Origin: an uncultured Helicobacter sp.
GTDB taxonomy: Bacteria; Campylobacterota; Campylobacteria; Campylobacterales; Helicobacteraceae
Length of the DNA stretch: 45,434 nt
Reading direction: 5' to 3'
Assembly (NCBI RefSeq): GCF_937893305.1
Contig: NZ_CALBGN010000006.1
Coordinates: forward strand, 1 to 45,434
Position 1 is the first letter of the stretch; each line of letters begins with the position of its first letter. The notes beneath the pieces are model-generated. The model was not told where the DNA came from. It was given only the letters and a program-made list of their open reading frames with translations, and did no database searches. Shown here piece after piece: positions 8,925 through 17,916 of the stretch. Both the position numbers and the translations under genes were made by a program.

Positions 8925-9485
8925 TTAATAACTTTTTTCAATCAAATCGCAAAGAATGTGCCCCATTAAAATATGTATTTCTTGGATTCTTGGCGTGTCA
9001 TTGCTAGGAGAGATTAATAACACATCGCAAAGATTTTGCATTGCTCCGCCATCTCTACCACTAAAGCCTAGCGTCTTACAACCTATTTGTCGCGCACGAT
9101 CTAGCGCATTTAGCACATTTTTACTATTTCCACTTGTAGAAATTCCCCAAAGCAAATCTTTAGGATTAGCCAATGCTTCACATTGCCTTGAAAATACATA
9201 ATCATAGCCATAGTCATTGCCAATAGCAGTAAGCGCACTTGTATCTGTTGTTAGCGCAATTGCGCTTAAGCCTTGACGCTCTTTTTTGTAACGCCCTGTT
9301 AATTCTGCTGCAATATGTTGTGCATCTGCTGCACTCCCACCATTTCCACAAAGCAAAATCTTACCGCCACCTTTAAGTGTATCAATTAGCATTTGTGCTG
9401 CAATTTCTAAATTTGGCACTAAAGATTCTAACTTTTGCGCGCTTTGTAAATGCGCTTTGATTTCTTCTAAAATGATTTGTTGCAT
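8925..9485 (-). CDS. gmhA: Sedoheptulose-7-phosphate isomerase
   Basis: First step of ADP-L-glycero-D-manno-heptose synthesis for the LPS/LOS inner core: sedoheptulose 7-phosphate to heptose 7-phosphate. 186 residues, normal for GmhA. The SIS-domain signature CGNGGSAADAQHIAAELTGR is at about residues 46-65. A second phosphate-binding loop STSGNSKNVL lies near 117. The conserved TPRIQEIHILMGH near the end carries the catalytic Glu and His. The ATG overlaps the hldE stop by one base (ATTAG/ATG arrangement), so translation is coupled. It belongs to the minus-strand operon hldD-hldE-gmhA-unknown. Confidence 0.97.
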   Translation of the reverse strand: MQQIILEEIKAHLQSAQKLESLVPNLEIAAQMLIDTLKGGGKILLCGNGGSAADAQHIAAELTGRYKKERQGLSAIALTTDTSALTAIGNDYGYDYVFSRQCEALANPKDLLWGISTSGNSKNVLNALDRARQIGCKTLGFSGRDGGAMQNLCDVLLISPSNDTPRIQEIHILMGHILCDLIEKSY

Positions 9486-11020
9486 TAGGATTCCTTTATT
9501 TTTTGAATCAGTGCCGTTGTGCTTTTGCCCTCTATAAAATCAATTAAACGCACTTCTTTGCTAAAATTTGCGCCAACAACTTCTTTATTCGCATAATCTG
9601 CACCTTTTACAAGCACATCTGGGCGGATTTTTTCAATCAGCTCCTCTGGAGTATCTGTATCAAACATCACGACAAAATCCACACATTCTAATGCGCAAAG
9701 CTGTGCGATTCTATCACTCTGGCAATTAATAGGGCGCGCATTACCTTTTAGGCGTTTAATAGAATGATCACTATTTAGCCCAACAATTAGCAAATCACCT
9801 AGCTTTCTAGCTTTGTGAAGATAATCTAAATGCCCTAAATGCAAAAGATCAAAACAACCATTTGTAAAAATCACCTTAAATCCCTCTTGTTTTAACTGCT
9901 CTAAACTCTCTAAAAATGGCGCAAACTCACTTTCTTTAACCCATTTATCTCCATAGAAATTTAGAGTTTTGCGCTTTAAAATTTTGCTAATTTGAGAATT
10001 AAAATCAAAACTCTCTTCTCTAGTGTCAAAAATCTTTAAAAAATCCGCATTAACGAGTGTAGAATCTAAAAGATTATTACGCTTTAAATAAGCTAAAATC
10101 TCTTGTTTGCTTGCCGTTGCAGAACCTAGCTTACTAACAACAACAGCGGCGGCTGCATTTGCAAAATACACACTTTGTGAAATGGGTTCTCTTAATGCTA
10201 ACATATAAGCAAGAGAAGCAATCACCGTATCTCCAGCTCCTGTTACATCAAAGACTTCACGAGCAATTGTTGGAATCTTTTTTACAACATCATCGTTTTT
10301 GATAAAAGCGATTCCATCTTCACTAAGCGTAATGAGTGAAATTTCTAAATCGCACAAATTTTGCAAACACAAAAGAGCTTGTTTTAAACTTTCTTCATTG
10401 CAAATTGCAATCCCGGTGGCTTCTGTGGCTTCCTTTTTGTTTGGCGTTAGCAGTGTCGCACCTTTGTATTTTGTGTAATCTCTACCTTTTGGATCTGCTA
10501 AAATCTTAATGCCTTTGCTTTTTGCTAAAGAGATAAGCTGCTGTGTTAGCTCCGCACCTAGCACGCCTTTTTGATAATCACTTAAGACAATGCAAGCAAT
10601 GTTGGAATCTAAAATTAAAGATTGCGTGAAATGATAGATGAATGCTTTAGCTTCTTTAGAAATTTGCGTTTTATCTTCTCTATCGACACGCACAACTTGT
10701 TGATGTCCTGCAATAATGCGTGATTTTTGCGTGGTGGGACGATTTGCGTGAAAAAAGATTCCATCTGTATAAATCCCTAATTTTTCTAACTCCGCCTTTA
10801 ATGTGCTTCCAGCTTCATCTTCTCCTGCTACCCCACAAATCCAAACATTAGAATCTAAACCAATAAGATTGCTTGCCACATTGCACGCACCACCTAAATT
10901 TAAAGATTCTTTTTTGACATCAATCACCTGCACAGGAGCTTCTGGAGAAATACGCTCACAACTCCCCCAAATATAATGATCTAAAATCAAATCTCCTATG
11001 ACTAAAATCTCTGGTTTCAC
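9485..11020 (-). CDS. hldE: Bifunctional heptose 7-phosphate kinase / heptose 1-phosphate adenylyltransferase
   Basis: Two steps of ADP-heptose synthesis in one protein of 511 residues. The N-terminal ribokinase-type domain (about 1-325) starts ILVIGDLILDHYIWG. It has GGACNVASNL and the catalytic FDVTGAGDTVIASLAY near residue 257. The C-terminal nucleotidyltransferase domain (about 370-511) has FTNGCFDLLHLGHLDYL, including the HxGH-type motif, and VKGADYANKEVVGA. It starts with GTG (11020-11018), preceded by AGGA, 15 bases after hldD. It is somewhat longer than the E. coli enzyme, mostly in the linker between domains (about 326-370). Confidence 0.97.
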   Translation of the reverse strand: MKPEILVIGDLILDHYIWGSCERISPEAPVQVIDVKKESLNLGGACNVASNLIGLDSNVWICGVAGEDEAGSTLKAELEKLGIYTDGIFFHANRPTTQKSRIIAGHQQVVRVDREDKTQISKEAKAFIYHFTQSLILDSNIACIVLSDYQKGVLGAELTQQLISLAKSKGIKILADPKGRDYTKYKGATLLTPNKKEATEATGIAICNEESLKQALLCLQNLCDLEISLITLSEDGIAFIKNDDVVKKIPTIAREVFDVTGAGDTVIASLAYMLALREPISQSVYFANAAAAVVVSKLGSATASKQEILAYLKRNNLLDSTLVNADFLKIFDTREESFDFNSQISKILKRKTLNFYGDKWVKESEFAPFLESLEQLKQEGFKVIFTNGCFDLLHLGHLDYLHKARKLGDLLIVGLNSDHSIKRLKGNARPINCQSDRIAQLCALECVDFVVMFDTDTPEELIEKIRPDVLVKGADYANKEVVGANFSKEVRLIDFIEGKSTTALIQKIKES

Positions 11021-11035
11021 TTTTTATCCTAACAA

Positions 11036-12052
11036 CTACATTTTGCAAGCTTCTTGCCACAAACCGCTTGTATGGATTGCTTTAATCTCTGGTAGATAAT
11101 TTTTTATTCCAACTTCTAAAGAAAAGCGTGGAGTGTAATTTAAAAATTCTTTTGTTAGCACAATATTTGCTTCTGTGTGTGTTTGAAAAAACGCATAAGG
11201 ATTCTCAAAATATTCTACTTCAAACTCTCCTAAATCCATTTTTAAACACGCAATAATGTCATTAAAAGAGCGCGCATTGCCACTTCCAACATTATACACA
11301 CCACTTTTTTTGGATTCTATTGCCTTGACATTTGCTTGAATCACATCTTCAATATATACAAAATCACGCTTTTGCTCCCCCATTTTAAAAAGACGCACTT
11401 TTTTTTGTGCCAATGCTTGCAAACCAAGCTGTAAGATCATTGATGCTGTTTTGCCTTTATACACTTCTTTTTGTCCATAAACATTGAAATAGCGCAAGCC
11501 TACAATCTTTAAATTTGGATAATTTTGCAAGTATTTTTGCGTAAGATTATCCATCATTAATTTGGAGAATCCATACACATTTTCTGGGAGCTCCCCATTG
11601 CTTATGCTATTTGGAGCAGGAGAATTTCCATACACACCAGCACTAGAAGCGTAAATCATTTGCGCGCCCTTATGCACACATAAATCTAACAAGTCCTTAT
11701 AGGCATTGACATTTGCACGCAAAATTGCTTCTTGGTCCATTACTGTGGTATCAGAAATTGCTGCTTGATGAAAGATATAATCAAAACTATAAGAATGTAA
11801 GCGCGCTAAATCGTCTTTGTTTGTAATATCTCCAACAATCACTTCTCCTTGAAAATCCAAAAGGTTTTTAAAATGCCCAAGTGATCTAAAGTGCCCATTA
11901 CTAAAAGTTTTTTCACTTCTAAAACTATCAAAAACAACCACTTCAGCTTTATGATATTTTTGGAAATAAAGTGCTAAATTTGAACCAATAAACCCAGATC
12001 CACCTGTAATTAGAATCTTTTTCCCTTCTAAAGAATCATTAATGTATTGCAT
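11036..12052 (-). CDS. hldD: ADP-L-glycero-D-manno-heptose 6-epimerase
   Basis: Last step of ADP-L-glycero-D-manno-heptose synthesis: inverts C6 of the sugar with bound NADP. 338 residues. The Rossmann motif ITGGSGFIGSNLALYF lies at 15-30. SSAGVYGNSPAP follows, then the catalytic YGFSK near 165, and the extended SDR signature RYFNVYGQKEVYKGKTAS near 193. The ATG has AGGAG 4 bases upstream. It is the first gene of the minus-strand heptose operon. The phosphatase GmhB is not in this cluster. Confidence 0.96.
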   Translation of the reverse strand: MQYINDSLEGKKILITGGSGFIGSNLALYFQKYHKAEVVVFDSFRSEKTFSNGHFRSLGHFKNLLDFQGEVIVGDITNKDDLARLHSYSFDYIFHQAAISDTTVMDQEAILRANVNAYKDLLDLCVHKGAQMIYASSAGVYGNSPAPNSISNGELPENVYGFSKLMMDNLTQKYLQNYPNLKIVGLRYFNVYGQKEVYKGKTASMILQLGLQALAQKKVRLFKMGEQKRDFVYIEDVIQANVKAIESKKSGVYNVGSGNARSFNDIIACLKMDLGEFEVEYFENPYAFFQTHTEANIVLTKEFLNYTPRFSLEVGIKNYLPEIKAIHTSGLWQEACKM

Positions 12053-12194
12053 TTTATCTCCTAAAACTTTTGAATACTGCTTAAGATTATAACAAAAACC
12101 GCTACAATATTGCGTAAATTAAGACTCAAAAATATGGATTTTTATGTTATATTTATAAAGTTTTTTATCTCTAATATTTTTGAGAGTTGTTCTT

Positions 12195-13004
12195 ATGAAA
12201 AGTTTCATTAGTGCTAATATTGAAGCACTTCCACCATTACCACAAACTATTACTAAACTGCAACAAATTTGTTTAAATGAAGAAACAACTATCAAGCAAG
12301 TTGTCAGTGTCATTGAAAAAGATCCATTTTTAACCACAGAATTAATCAAATATGCAAACTCTCCCCTTTATGGTTATACGCGTAAAATTCAATCTGTTTT
12401 CCAAGCGGTTTCTATGTTTGGAATCTCAACTGCTAAAGGGCTAGCCATAGCAAGTGCTGTAAAATCAAGCCTGCAAATAGATTTGAGTCCTTATAAAATT
12501 AACACAAATCAATTTGTAAATGCTGCAAACTTAAAAAGTGCCTTTTTGTTTCAATGGTATCAAAACAAAAAAGATCTTTTAGGAATTCTAATTCCTTATA
12601 CACTTGTTATGCATATTGGAATGGTTGTGATTGCAGATTGTCTAAGAAAGAAAAATGACGAACAAGAATTTATGCAAAAATTTGATCCTAAAGACTTTAT
12701 AAACTCTGAAAATTCTCTCATTCATTGCAATCAATTTGAGATTTTAGAGCTTTTATTTGAACATTGGAATTTTGAAGACACAATGGTGCAAACGGCACAT
12801 TATCTTTTAGAAGATGAGATTCCAAAACATTTAGAAGCTTATGTTTATCCGCTAAGAGTTCTAAATTCTTTAATTAATCCTTTTAATGTTGCTAGTCAAA
12901 CACAAATCAACATTGCACTACAACAAGTTCGTCATTACAACTTAGATTTAGATTCCTTTAATGCCACACTTGAAAATCTCAAAACACTTGAAGAAGTAGT
13001 GTAG
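12195..13004 (+). CDS. HDOD-domain signalling protein
   Basis: 269 residues, essentially one HDOD domain. This is a non-catalytic relative of HD phosphohydrolases found in bacterial signal-transduction proteins. The N-terminal pattern is NIEALPPLPQTITKLQQI. IEKDPFLTTELIKYANSPLYG and VFQAVSMFGISTAKGLAIAS follow, all typical of the family. No receiver, GGDEF or other output domain is attached. I chose the ATG at 12195; an in-frame TTG lies 15 bases upstream. It is transcribed away from hldD, and its stop is one base from the convergent ispG stop. Role unknown. Related Campylobacterota proteins have been proposed to act in stress or motility control. Confidence 0.88.
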   Translation: MKSFISANIEALPPLPQTITKLQQICLNEETTIKQVVSVIEKDPFLTTELIKYANSPLYGYTRKIQSVFQAVSMFGISTAKGLAIASAVKSSLQIDLSPYKINTNQFVNAANLKSAFLFQWYQNKKDLLGILIPYTLVMHIGMVVIADCLRKKNDEQEFMQKFDPKDFINSENSLIHCNQFEILELLFEHWNFEDTMVQTAHYLLEDEIPKHLEAYVYPLRVLNSLINPFNVASQTQINIALQQVRHYNLDLDSFNATLENLKTLEEVV

Positions 13005-13005
13005 T

Positions 13006-14088
13006 TTATTTTCCTTCTTTTTGAGCTTGTAGCATCTCTGATTCTGTAATTACCACTTCTTTGATAAATACATCAATAAGTTCATCTTGCTTGTATTTTC
13101 CAACAATTTCACCCTTTTTAATCACAAGTCCATCACCATTTCCAAAAGCAATAGCAACATCTGCGTGTTTTGCTTCTCCTAGTGCATTCACAGCGCAACC
13201 CATAACAGAAAGTTGCATAGGGGCAGTGATTTTTGGCATTCTTTCTTTTAATTCCTTTAGAATTGGCACTAAATCTGCTTGTAATCTCCCACAAGTTGGA
13301 CAAGAAATATAGGTAACCCCCTCTTTTTGTCGCCCACTATAACGCAAGATTCCACGCGCAACTTCAATTTCTTTTTCTAGCTCCCCTGTAATAGAAACGC
13401 GCATTGTATCACCTATCCCTTCCATTAAAAGCGTGCCTAATGCCATAGAGCTTTTAATCATAGAAGATTCTAAATCTCCAGCTTCTGTAACACCTAAATG
13501 AAAAGGATATTCCACCAAAGGACGCAACATTTTATAAGCTGTGATTGTGCGTTCTACATCGCTAGCTTTTAAGGATATCTTAAGATTATTAAATCCAAAG
13601 TCCTCTAAAAGTTTAATATTATAAAGTGCTGATTCCACCATTCCTTTAGGTGTTGCACCATATTTTTCTTCAAATTGCTTCTCTAGGCTCCCAGCATTTA
13701 CTCCAATCCTAATAGGGATCCCACGATCTTTACACGCATCAACAACGGCTTTGATTTTTTCTTTTGAGCCGATATTTCCGGGATTTATGCGGATACAATC
13801 CACAGATTCTGCAGCAATTAAAGCAAACTTATAACGAAAATGAATATCCGCCACAAGCGGTAAAGAAATCATACTTTTAAGCGTTTTTAGAGCGTTTGCA
13901 TCTTCGTTATCACTCACAGCAACACGCACAATATCACAACCTGCAAGCTGTAAGCAATCAATTTGTGCTTTTGTGGTTTGCAAATCAGAAGTTTTGCTAA
14001 AAGTCATACTCTGCACAGAAATAGGAGCATCACCACCAACTAACACATTACCCACTGCAATTTGCTTAGTTTTATAACGCTCTTTCAT
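13006..14088 (-). CDS. ispG: 4-hydroxy-3-methylbut-2-en-1-yl diphosphate synthase
   Basis: Fe-S enzyme of the non-mevalonate isoprenoid pathway (MEcPP to HMBPP). About 360 residues. The start KERYKTKQIAVGNVLVGGDAP and SVQSMTFSKTSDLQTT are family patterns. The TIM barrel includes ADIHFRYKFALIAAES and RINPGNIGSKEKI. The [4Fe-4S] ligands lie in CPTCGR and VMGCAVN, followed by ALGEAKHADVAIAFGNGDG. The ATG at 14088 is preferred over a TTG at 14100, because the N-terminus then aligns with the H. pylori protein as I remember it. It begins 12 bases after the upstream gene's stop, so they probably form one operon. Confidence 0.96.
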   Translation of the reverse strand: MKERYKTKQIAVGNVLVGGDAPISVQSMTFSKTSDLQTTKAQIDCLQLAGCDIVRVAVSDNEDANALKTLKSMISLPLVADIHFRYKFALIAAESVDCIRINPGNIGSKEKIKAVVDACKDRGIPIRIGVNAGSLEKQFEEKYGATPKGMVESALYNIKLLEDFGFNNLKISLKASDVERTITAYKMLRPLVEYPFHLGVTEAGDLESSMIKSSMALGTLLMEGIGDTMRVSITGELEKEIEVARGILRYSGRQKEGVTYISCPTCGRLQADLVPILKELKERMPKITAPMQLSVMGCAVNALGEAKHADVAIAFGNGDGLVIKKGEIVGKYKQDELIDVFIKEVVITESEMLQAQKEGK

Positions 14089-14100
14089 AATGGATTCCAA

Positions 14101-16278
14101 CTATTTACCCTCTTCTTCGTGTTGATGTAGCGGTTGATCATCAATGGATAGCAAAGAATCTGCAATAATTGTTGTAAGATAGCCTTTAGGATTTCCATCA
14201 AATGGGATGCTGTCCAACTCATTTTGCAACCCCATTTCGCCAACAACCTTCTTTAATTCTTCATCCTTCCCATAACGCTCAATGTAATATTGAAATGTTT
14301 CTTTCCAAGAAATATTTTCTAATGCACCTGTTTTCCCAGGCGCATTGTTTGTAAATTCTGCCAAATACGCAATTTTTAAAATTGCTGCAATCTTATCTAC
14401 CCAGCATTCAATGTGCAAATAATCTTTTAAGTTGTCTAATGCACTTTTTCCATTACCCGCCACAGCAAAGTTAAATGCGATTTTTTCGTGTTTTTTAAAG
14501 GTATCATAGAGCATTTTATATTCTGGCATTGACCGCAATTCATAGTGTTCTTCTGCTAGTTTAAAAGCCTCACTTAACTTACGCTCTCTACAAGCTTGTG
14601 CAAAATCTTGTTTAAGTTGAATAATTTTAACTTTAGAGTTTGCTTCATTTTTAAAAGGAGCCATAGAAGCAAGCAATTTACACACTTCAAGAGCTTTAAT
14701 AAACTCATTTTGATTTTCTAGCGCATTAACTCTTTGGATAATCTGATCTCCAATTAATAACGCGCTTTTATAAATTAGCACATCTTTCAAAAAAGGAAAG
14801 CGTTCTGTCATTTTGAAATATTCTACAAAGTTTTTTGCTCGATATTCCTTATCTGCTTGCACATATTTATCGCTGTTTCTAAGCAACATCATAGCAGAAT
14901 CCTTCTTACATTTTACTAGCGTAAAAGGACGTAGCAAGTCCTGCGCTTTAGCTAAATTTCCTTGTGGATCTTGAAACAATAAGCGTTTGCAAACTTCAAA
15001 AGTCTTATTCCATAAATTTTCTACTTCTTCATAAGCTAGCGTGTCTTTCAAATAAGGGTGTTGATCACTTAAGCGATAGGCTTCTGCATAGTTTTTTACT
15101 TCTAGTGCGTCCATAAATTTTGCAGTAAATTCCTTTTGCTGCCAATAATAATCAAACTCTTCCTTTTTTGCCTTATCTAGCATAAAAGGCTCAATCACTG
15201 CTGTTGCTTCTTGCATTTGATCTTTTGCTAACAAATCAATAGCTTTTGCTAAGGCTTCTTTCCATTGCGATTCTAACTTCGTGCAATATGTGTTGTCTGT
15301 TTTTAAAAAAACATTCTTTTGTTGAATCACACCAAGCGCACCTTTTAAATCATCTTTATTTAAAAACTCAAGCATTTCTTCACGCGCTTCATCAGTATCC
15401 ACAATCTCTACCACACCATCAGAATAACCAAGATAAAGTAAGCTCCCCTCAAAACGCATTGTTGTGATTCCACTTTGCTCTAAAGAGACGGAATCTAAAA
15501 GCGCATTATCACTTAAGCGGATTATTCTAAGCTGCTTATCTTTGCCCCCAACAATGGCAAACTCTTCACCTGCAAGTTTATGACAAGTTGTCAGCCAAGC
15601 CCCTTGAAGTAGCGTTTCACTAATGATTTTGTCTTCTTTAATGTCATAAACAAAAATTTTTCCTTCTTTTGTTACGCAAAATAATTTTGTATTTTCTGCA
15701 TAAAAGAAAGCATCTTCAATAAGATAGTCTATTTTTAATGTCGCAACCTGCGTGTTTTTTACAATATTAAAAATTGTCGCACTCTTACCGTAGCATGCAG
15801 AAAGAATTAAGCTATCATCATCGCTAAATACAATAGAAGAAATCGTATCTGGCAAAGGTGGAAGACTTAAAATAAGTTGATGATTATCCGCAGAATACAC
15901 AAGAACACGCCCATCTTCTCCTCCTGTTGCCAATAAGCCATCATCGTGAGAATAAGCAATTTTTGAGATTTGAAGTTTCTGCCAAGTGAGCTGTGCAATA
16001 GGAGCAATATTAGAATCGGTTTTTACCACAACGCCTTTTGTGGCTTTTGCAAAGCCTAGCGCAACTTTCTCTGTGGCATAAGAAACTGTTGCTGCTTTAC
16101 TAAAATGATGCAAGGGTTCAATATCTTTTGCAAGCTGCAACGCACTATCAATTGCATAATGATCTTTTGCAAATTTAGAGATATTATAAAAATTATCCAC
16201 ACAAATCACAAAATTTTCACTGATCCCTATTCCTAGAGCGCTTCCAACAAGTCTTATTTTTCCTTTTACTGGAAACAT
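14101..16278 (-). CDS. WD40 beta-propeller protein with helical-repeat C-terminal half, unknown function
   Basis: About 725 residues. The first ~300 form short WD40-like blades, for example IAYSHDDGLLATGGEDGRVLVYS and TMRFEGSLLYLGYSDGVVEIVD. The rest is alpha-helical, with repeats of the type A..L..QHPYLKDTLAYEEVENLW and ERFPFLKDVLIYKSALL. These look like TPR or clathrin-type solenoid repeats (for example DALEVKNYAEAYRLSDQ). There is no signal peptide, so it is probably cytosolic. The start has three ATGs in a row. The third (16278) has the best spacing from AGGAG. It shares a transcript with ispG. The architecture suggests a scaffold. I do not recognise a named family. Confidence 0.85.
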   Translation of the reverse strand: MFPVKGKIRLVGSALGIGISENFVICVDNFYNISKFAKDHYAIDSALQLAKDIEPLHHFSKAATVSYATEKVALGFAKATKGVVVKTDSNIAPIAQLTWQKLQISKIAYSHDDGLLATGGEDGRVLVYSADNHQLILSLPPLPDTISSIVFSDDDSLILSACYGKSATIFNIVKNTQVATLKIDYLIEDAFFYAENTKLFCVTKEGKIFVYDIKEDKIISETLLQGAWLTTCHKLAGEEFAIVGGKDKQLRIIRLSDNALLDSVSLEQSGITTMRFEGSLLYLGYSDGVVEIVDTDEAREEMLEFLNKDDLKGALGVIQQKNVFLKTDNTYCTKLESQWKEALAKAIDLLAKDQMQEATAVIEPFMLDKAKKEEFDYYWQQKEFTAKFMDALEVKNYAEAYRLSDQHPYLKDTLAYEEVENLWNKTFEVCKRLLFQDPQGNLAKAQDLLRPFTLVKCKKDSAMMLLRNSDKYVQADKEYRAKNFVEYFKMTERFPFLKDVLIYKSALLIGDQIIQRVNALENQNEFIKALEVCKLLASMAPFKNEANSKVKIIQLKQDFAQACRERKLSEAFKLAEEHYELRSMPEYKMLYDTFKKHEKIAFNFAVAGNGKSALDNLKDYLHIECWVDKIAAILKIAYLAEFTNNAPGKTGALENISWKETFQYYIERYGKDEELKKVVGEMGLQNELDSIPFDGNPKGYLTTIIADSLLSIDDQPLHQHEEEGK

Positions 16279-16334
16279 CATCATCTCCTATCCCAAAAAT
16301 TCCTAAATAGTGAGCCATTATACCTTCATTTTAT

Positions 16335-17735
16335 TTAATCTTTTTGTAAATCCTCTAATGCTCTTGAAATTCGCTCTTTTGCTATCTCAACCCCTAAAGC
16401 AGCAATGAGTGGCGCGATTCCAACTCCACCACTACTTCCTAACATTGCATAGCGCAAGGGCATAAATAAACTTTTCGCCTTCAATCCTTGAAAATCTGCA
16501 AATGTTGCAATCTCACTCTCAACTTCTTGTGGGGTTTTTAAAGGTTTCTTAAGCGCATTTAAATACACAAGAAATTCTTTAAAAAAGTGAATATTTTCAT
16601 CATTTTTCACTTTTTGGCGCATTTTTTGATCAAAAGATTCCACAGGATTTAAACATTTTTCTAAAATCTCCACAAACTCCACTAAAGTCTTTGAACGTTC
16701 TTTGATCTCCGGATATAAAATCTCTTGCACCTTCATATTTGGCACATTTGCACCATAAAAAGGCAAAATCGCATTTAAGGATTCCGTTTTTAAAGCATTT
16801 AGATAATGAGCATTGAGCCAAAGTAATTTTTCTGTGTTATAACAAGATGGCGCGGAGTTTAAGTGGTTAGGATTAAAAAGATCCAACATTTCTTGCATTG
16901 AAAAAATCTCTTGATCTCCATAACTCCAACCCAAACGCACCAAAAAGTTCAAAAGTGCTTGCGGTAAATATCCTAGCGTTTTATACTCCATTACACTCAT
17001 TGCACCATCGCGTTTGCTTAGTTTTCTGCCCTCTGGATTTAAAATCATTGGAACATGAAAGAAATTAGGGATTGCAAATCCTAATGCTTCATACACCACA
17101 ATTTGTTTAGGAGTGTTGCTTAGATGATCATCTCCACGGATCACATCAGTAACCCCCATTAAAGCATCATCAACAGCAACAACAAAATTATAAGTTGGCG
17201 TCCCATCACTTCTTGCGATAATAAAATCATCTAACTCTTTTGCATTAATGCGCATTTCTCCCTTTACGCCATCGTTAAACACGATCTCACCTTCAAGTGG
17301 AGCTTTGATTCTAACAACAGGCTTTATACCCTCTGGTGGCGTGCCATTAAAATCCCTATAACGCCTATCATATTGCCACACCTGTCCTTTTGCTTCCGCT
17401 TCTTTACGCTTTACATCTAATTCTTCTTTTTGCACATAGCAGTAATATGCTTTGCCTTCTTTTAAAAGTTTTTCCACATATTCTGCATAGAGCGCAAATC
17501 TTTGACTTTGATACACCACTTCACCATCATAATCCATTCCCACCCAATCAAAAGCTTGAATAATCGCATCTTTAGCGTCTGTGGAATTACGCGCCAAATC
17601 CGTATCTTCAATGCGCAACAAAAACTTTCCTCCATTTGCTCTAGCATACAGATAATTAAATAATGCTGTGCGCAAACCTCCAATATGTAAATAGCCCGTA
17701 GGAGAAGGTGCGAAACGCGTTACAATCTTACTCAT
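16335..17735 (-). CDS. gltX: Glutamyl-tRNA synthetase (GltX1 type)
   Basis: Charges tRNA-Glu. 466 residues. The HIGH motif appears as LHIGG at residues 16-20 within RFAPSPTGYLHIGGLRTALF. The KMSKS motif appears as KLSKRDG near residue 238. RIEDTDLARNS and DGTPTYNFVVAVDDALMGVTDVIRGDDHLSN (in parts) are class I GluRS signatures. From memory it resembles H. pylori GltX1. In that genus a second GluRS plus GatCAB makes Gln-tRNA-Gln; gatB is also in this window. AAAGGAA lies 4 bases before the ATG. A 50-base gap separates it from the WD40 gene. Confidence 0.96.
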   Translation of the reverse strand: MSKIVTRFAPSPTGYLHIGGLRTALFNYLYARANGGKFLLRIEDTDLARNSTDAKDAIIQAFDWVGMDYDGEVVYQSQRFALYAEYVEKLLKEGKAYYCYVQKEELDVKRKEAEAKGQVWQYDRRYRDFNGTPPEGIKPVVRIKAPLEGEIVFNDGVKGEMRINAKELDDFIIARSDGTPTYNFVVAVDDALMGVTDVIRGDDHLSNTPKQIVVYEALGFAIPNFFHVPMILNPEGRKLSKRDGAMSVMEYKTLGYLPQALLNFLVRLGWSYGDQEIFSMQEMLDLFNPNHLNSAPSCYNTEKLLWLNAHYLNALKTESLNAILPFYGANVPNMKVQEILYPEIKERSKTLVEFVEILEKCLNPVESFDQKMRQKVKNDENIHFFKEFLVYLNALKKPLKTPQEVESEIATFADFQGLKAKSLFMPLRYAMLGSSGGVGIAPLIAALGVEIAKERISRALEDLQKD

Positions 17736-17916
17736 AAAATTCCTTTATATTAATCCTTATAATGAAATCTTACCTTAAAGATTCTAAATTTTTTCCTCAA
17801 AATCATAGAATTTCACACCACAAAATCCGCGAGTAACTACCTAAAGTTAGAATCCTAAAAGCGTTGTTAAAGTTTTGTTAAAGTAGAATCCAGCAAAAAT
17901 TAATTTAGGATTTTTT

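Noticed and set aside
17736..17916. Possible leader attenuator or riboswitch before ilvB
   Set aside because: I found no run of Leu, Ile or Val codons with a leader start, and no clear paired terminator and antiterminator.
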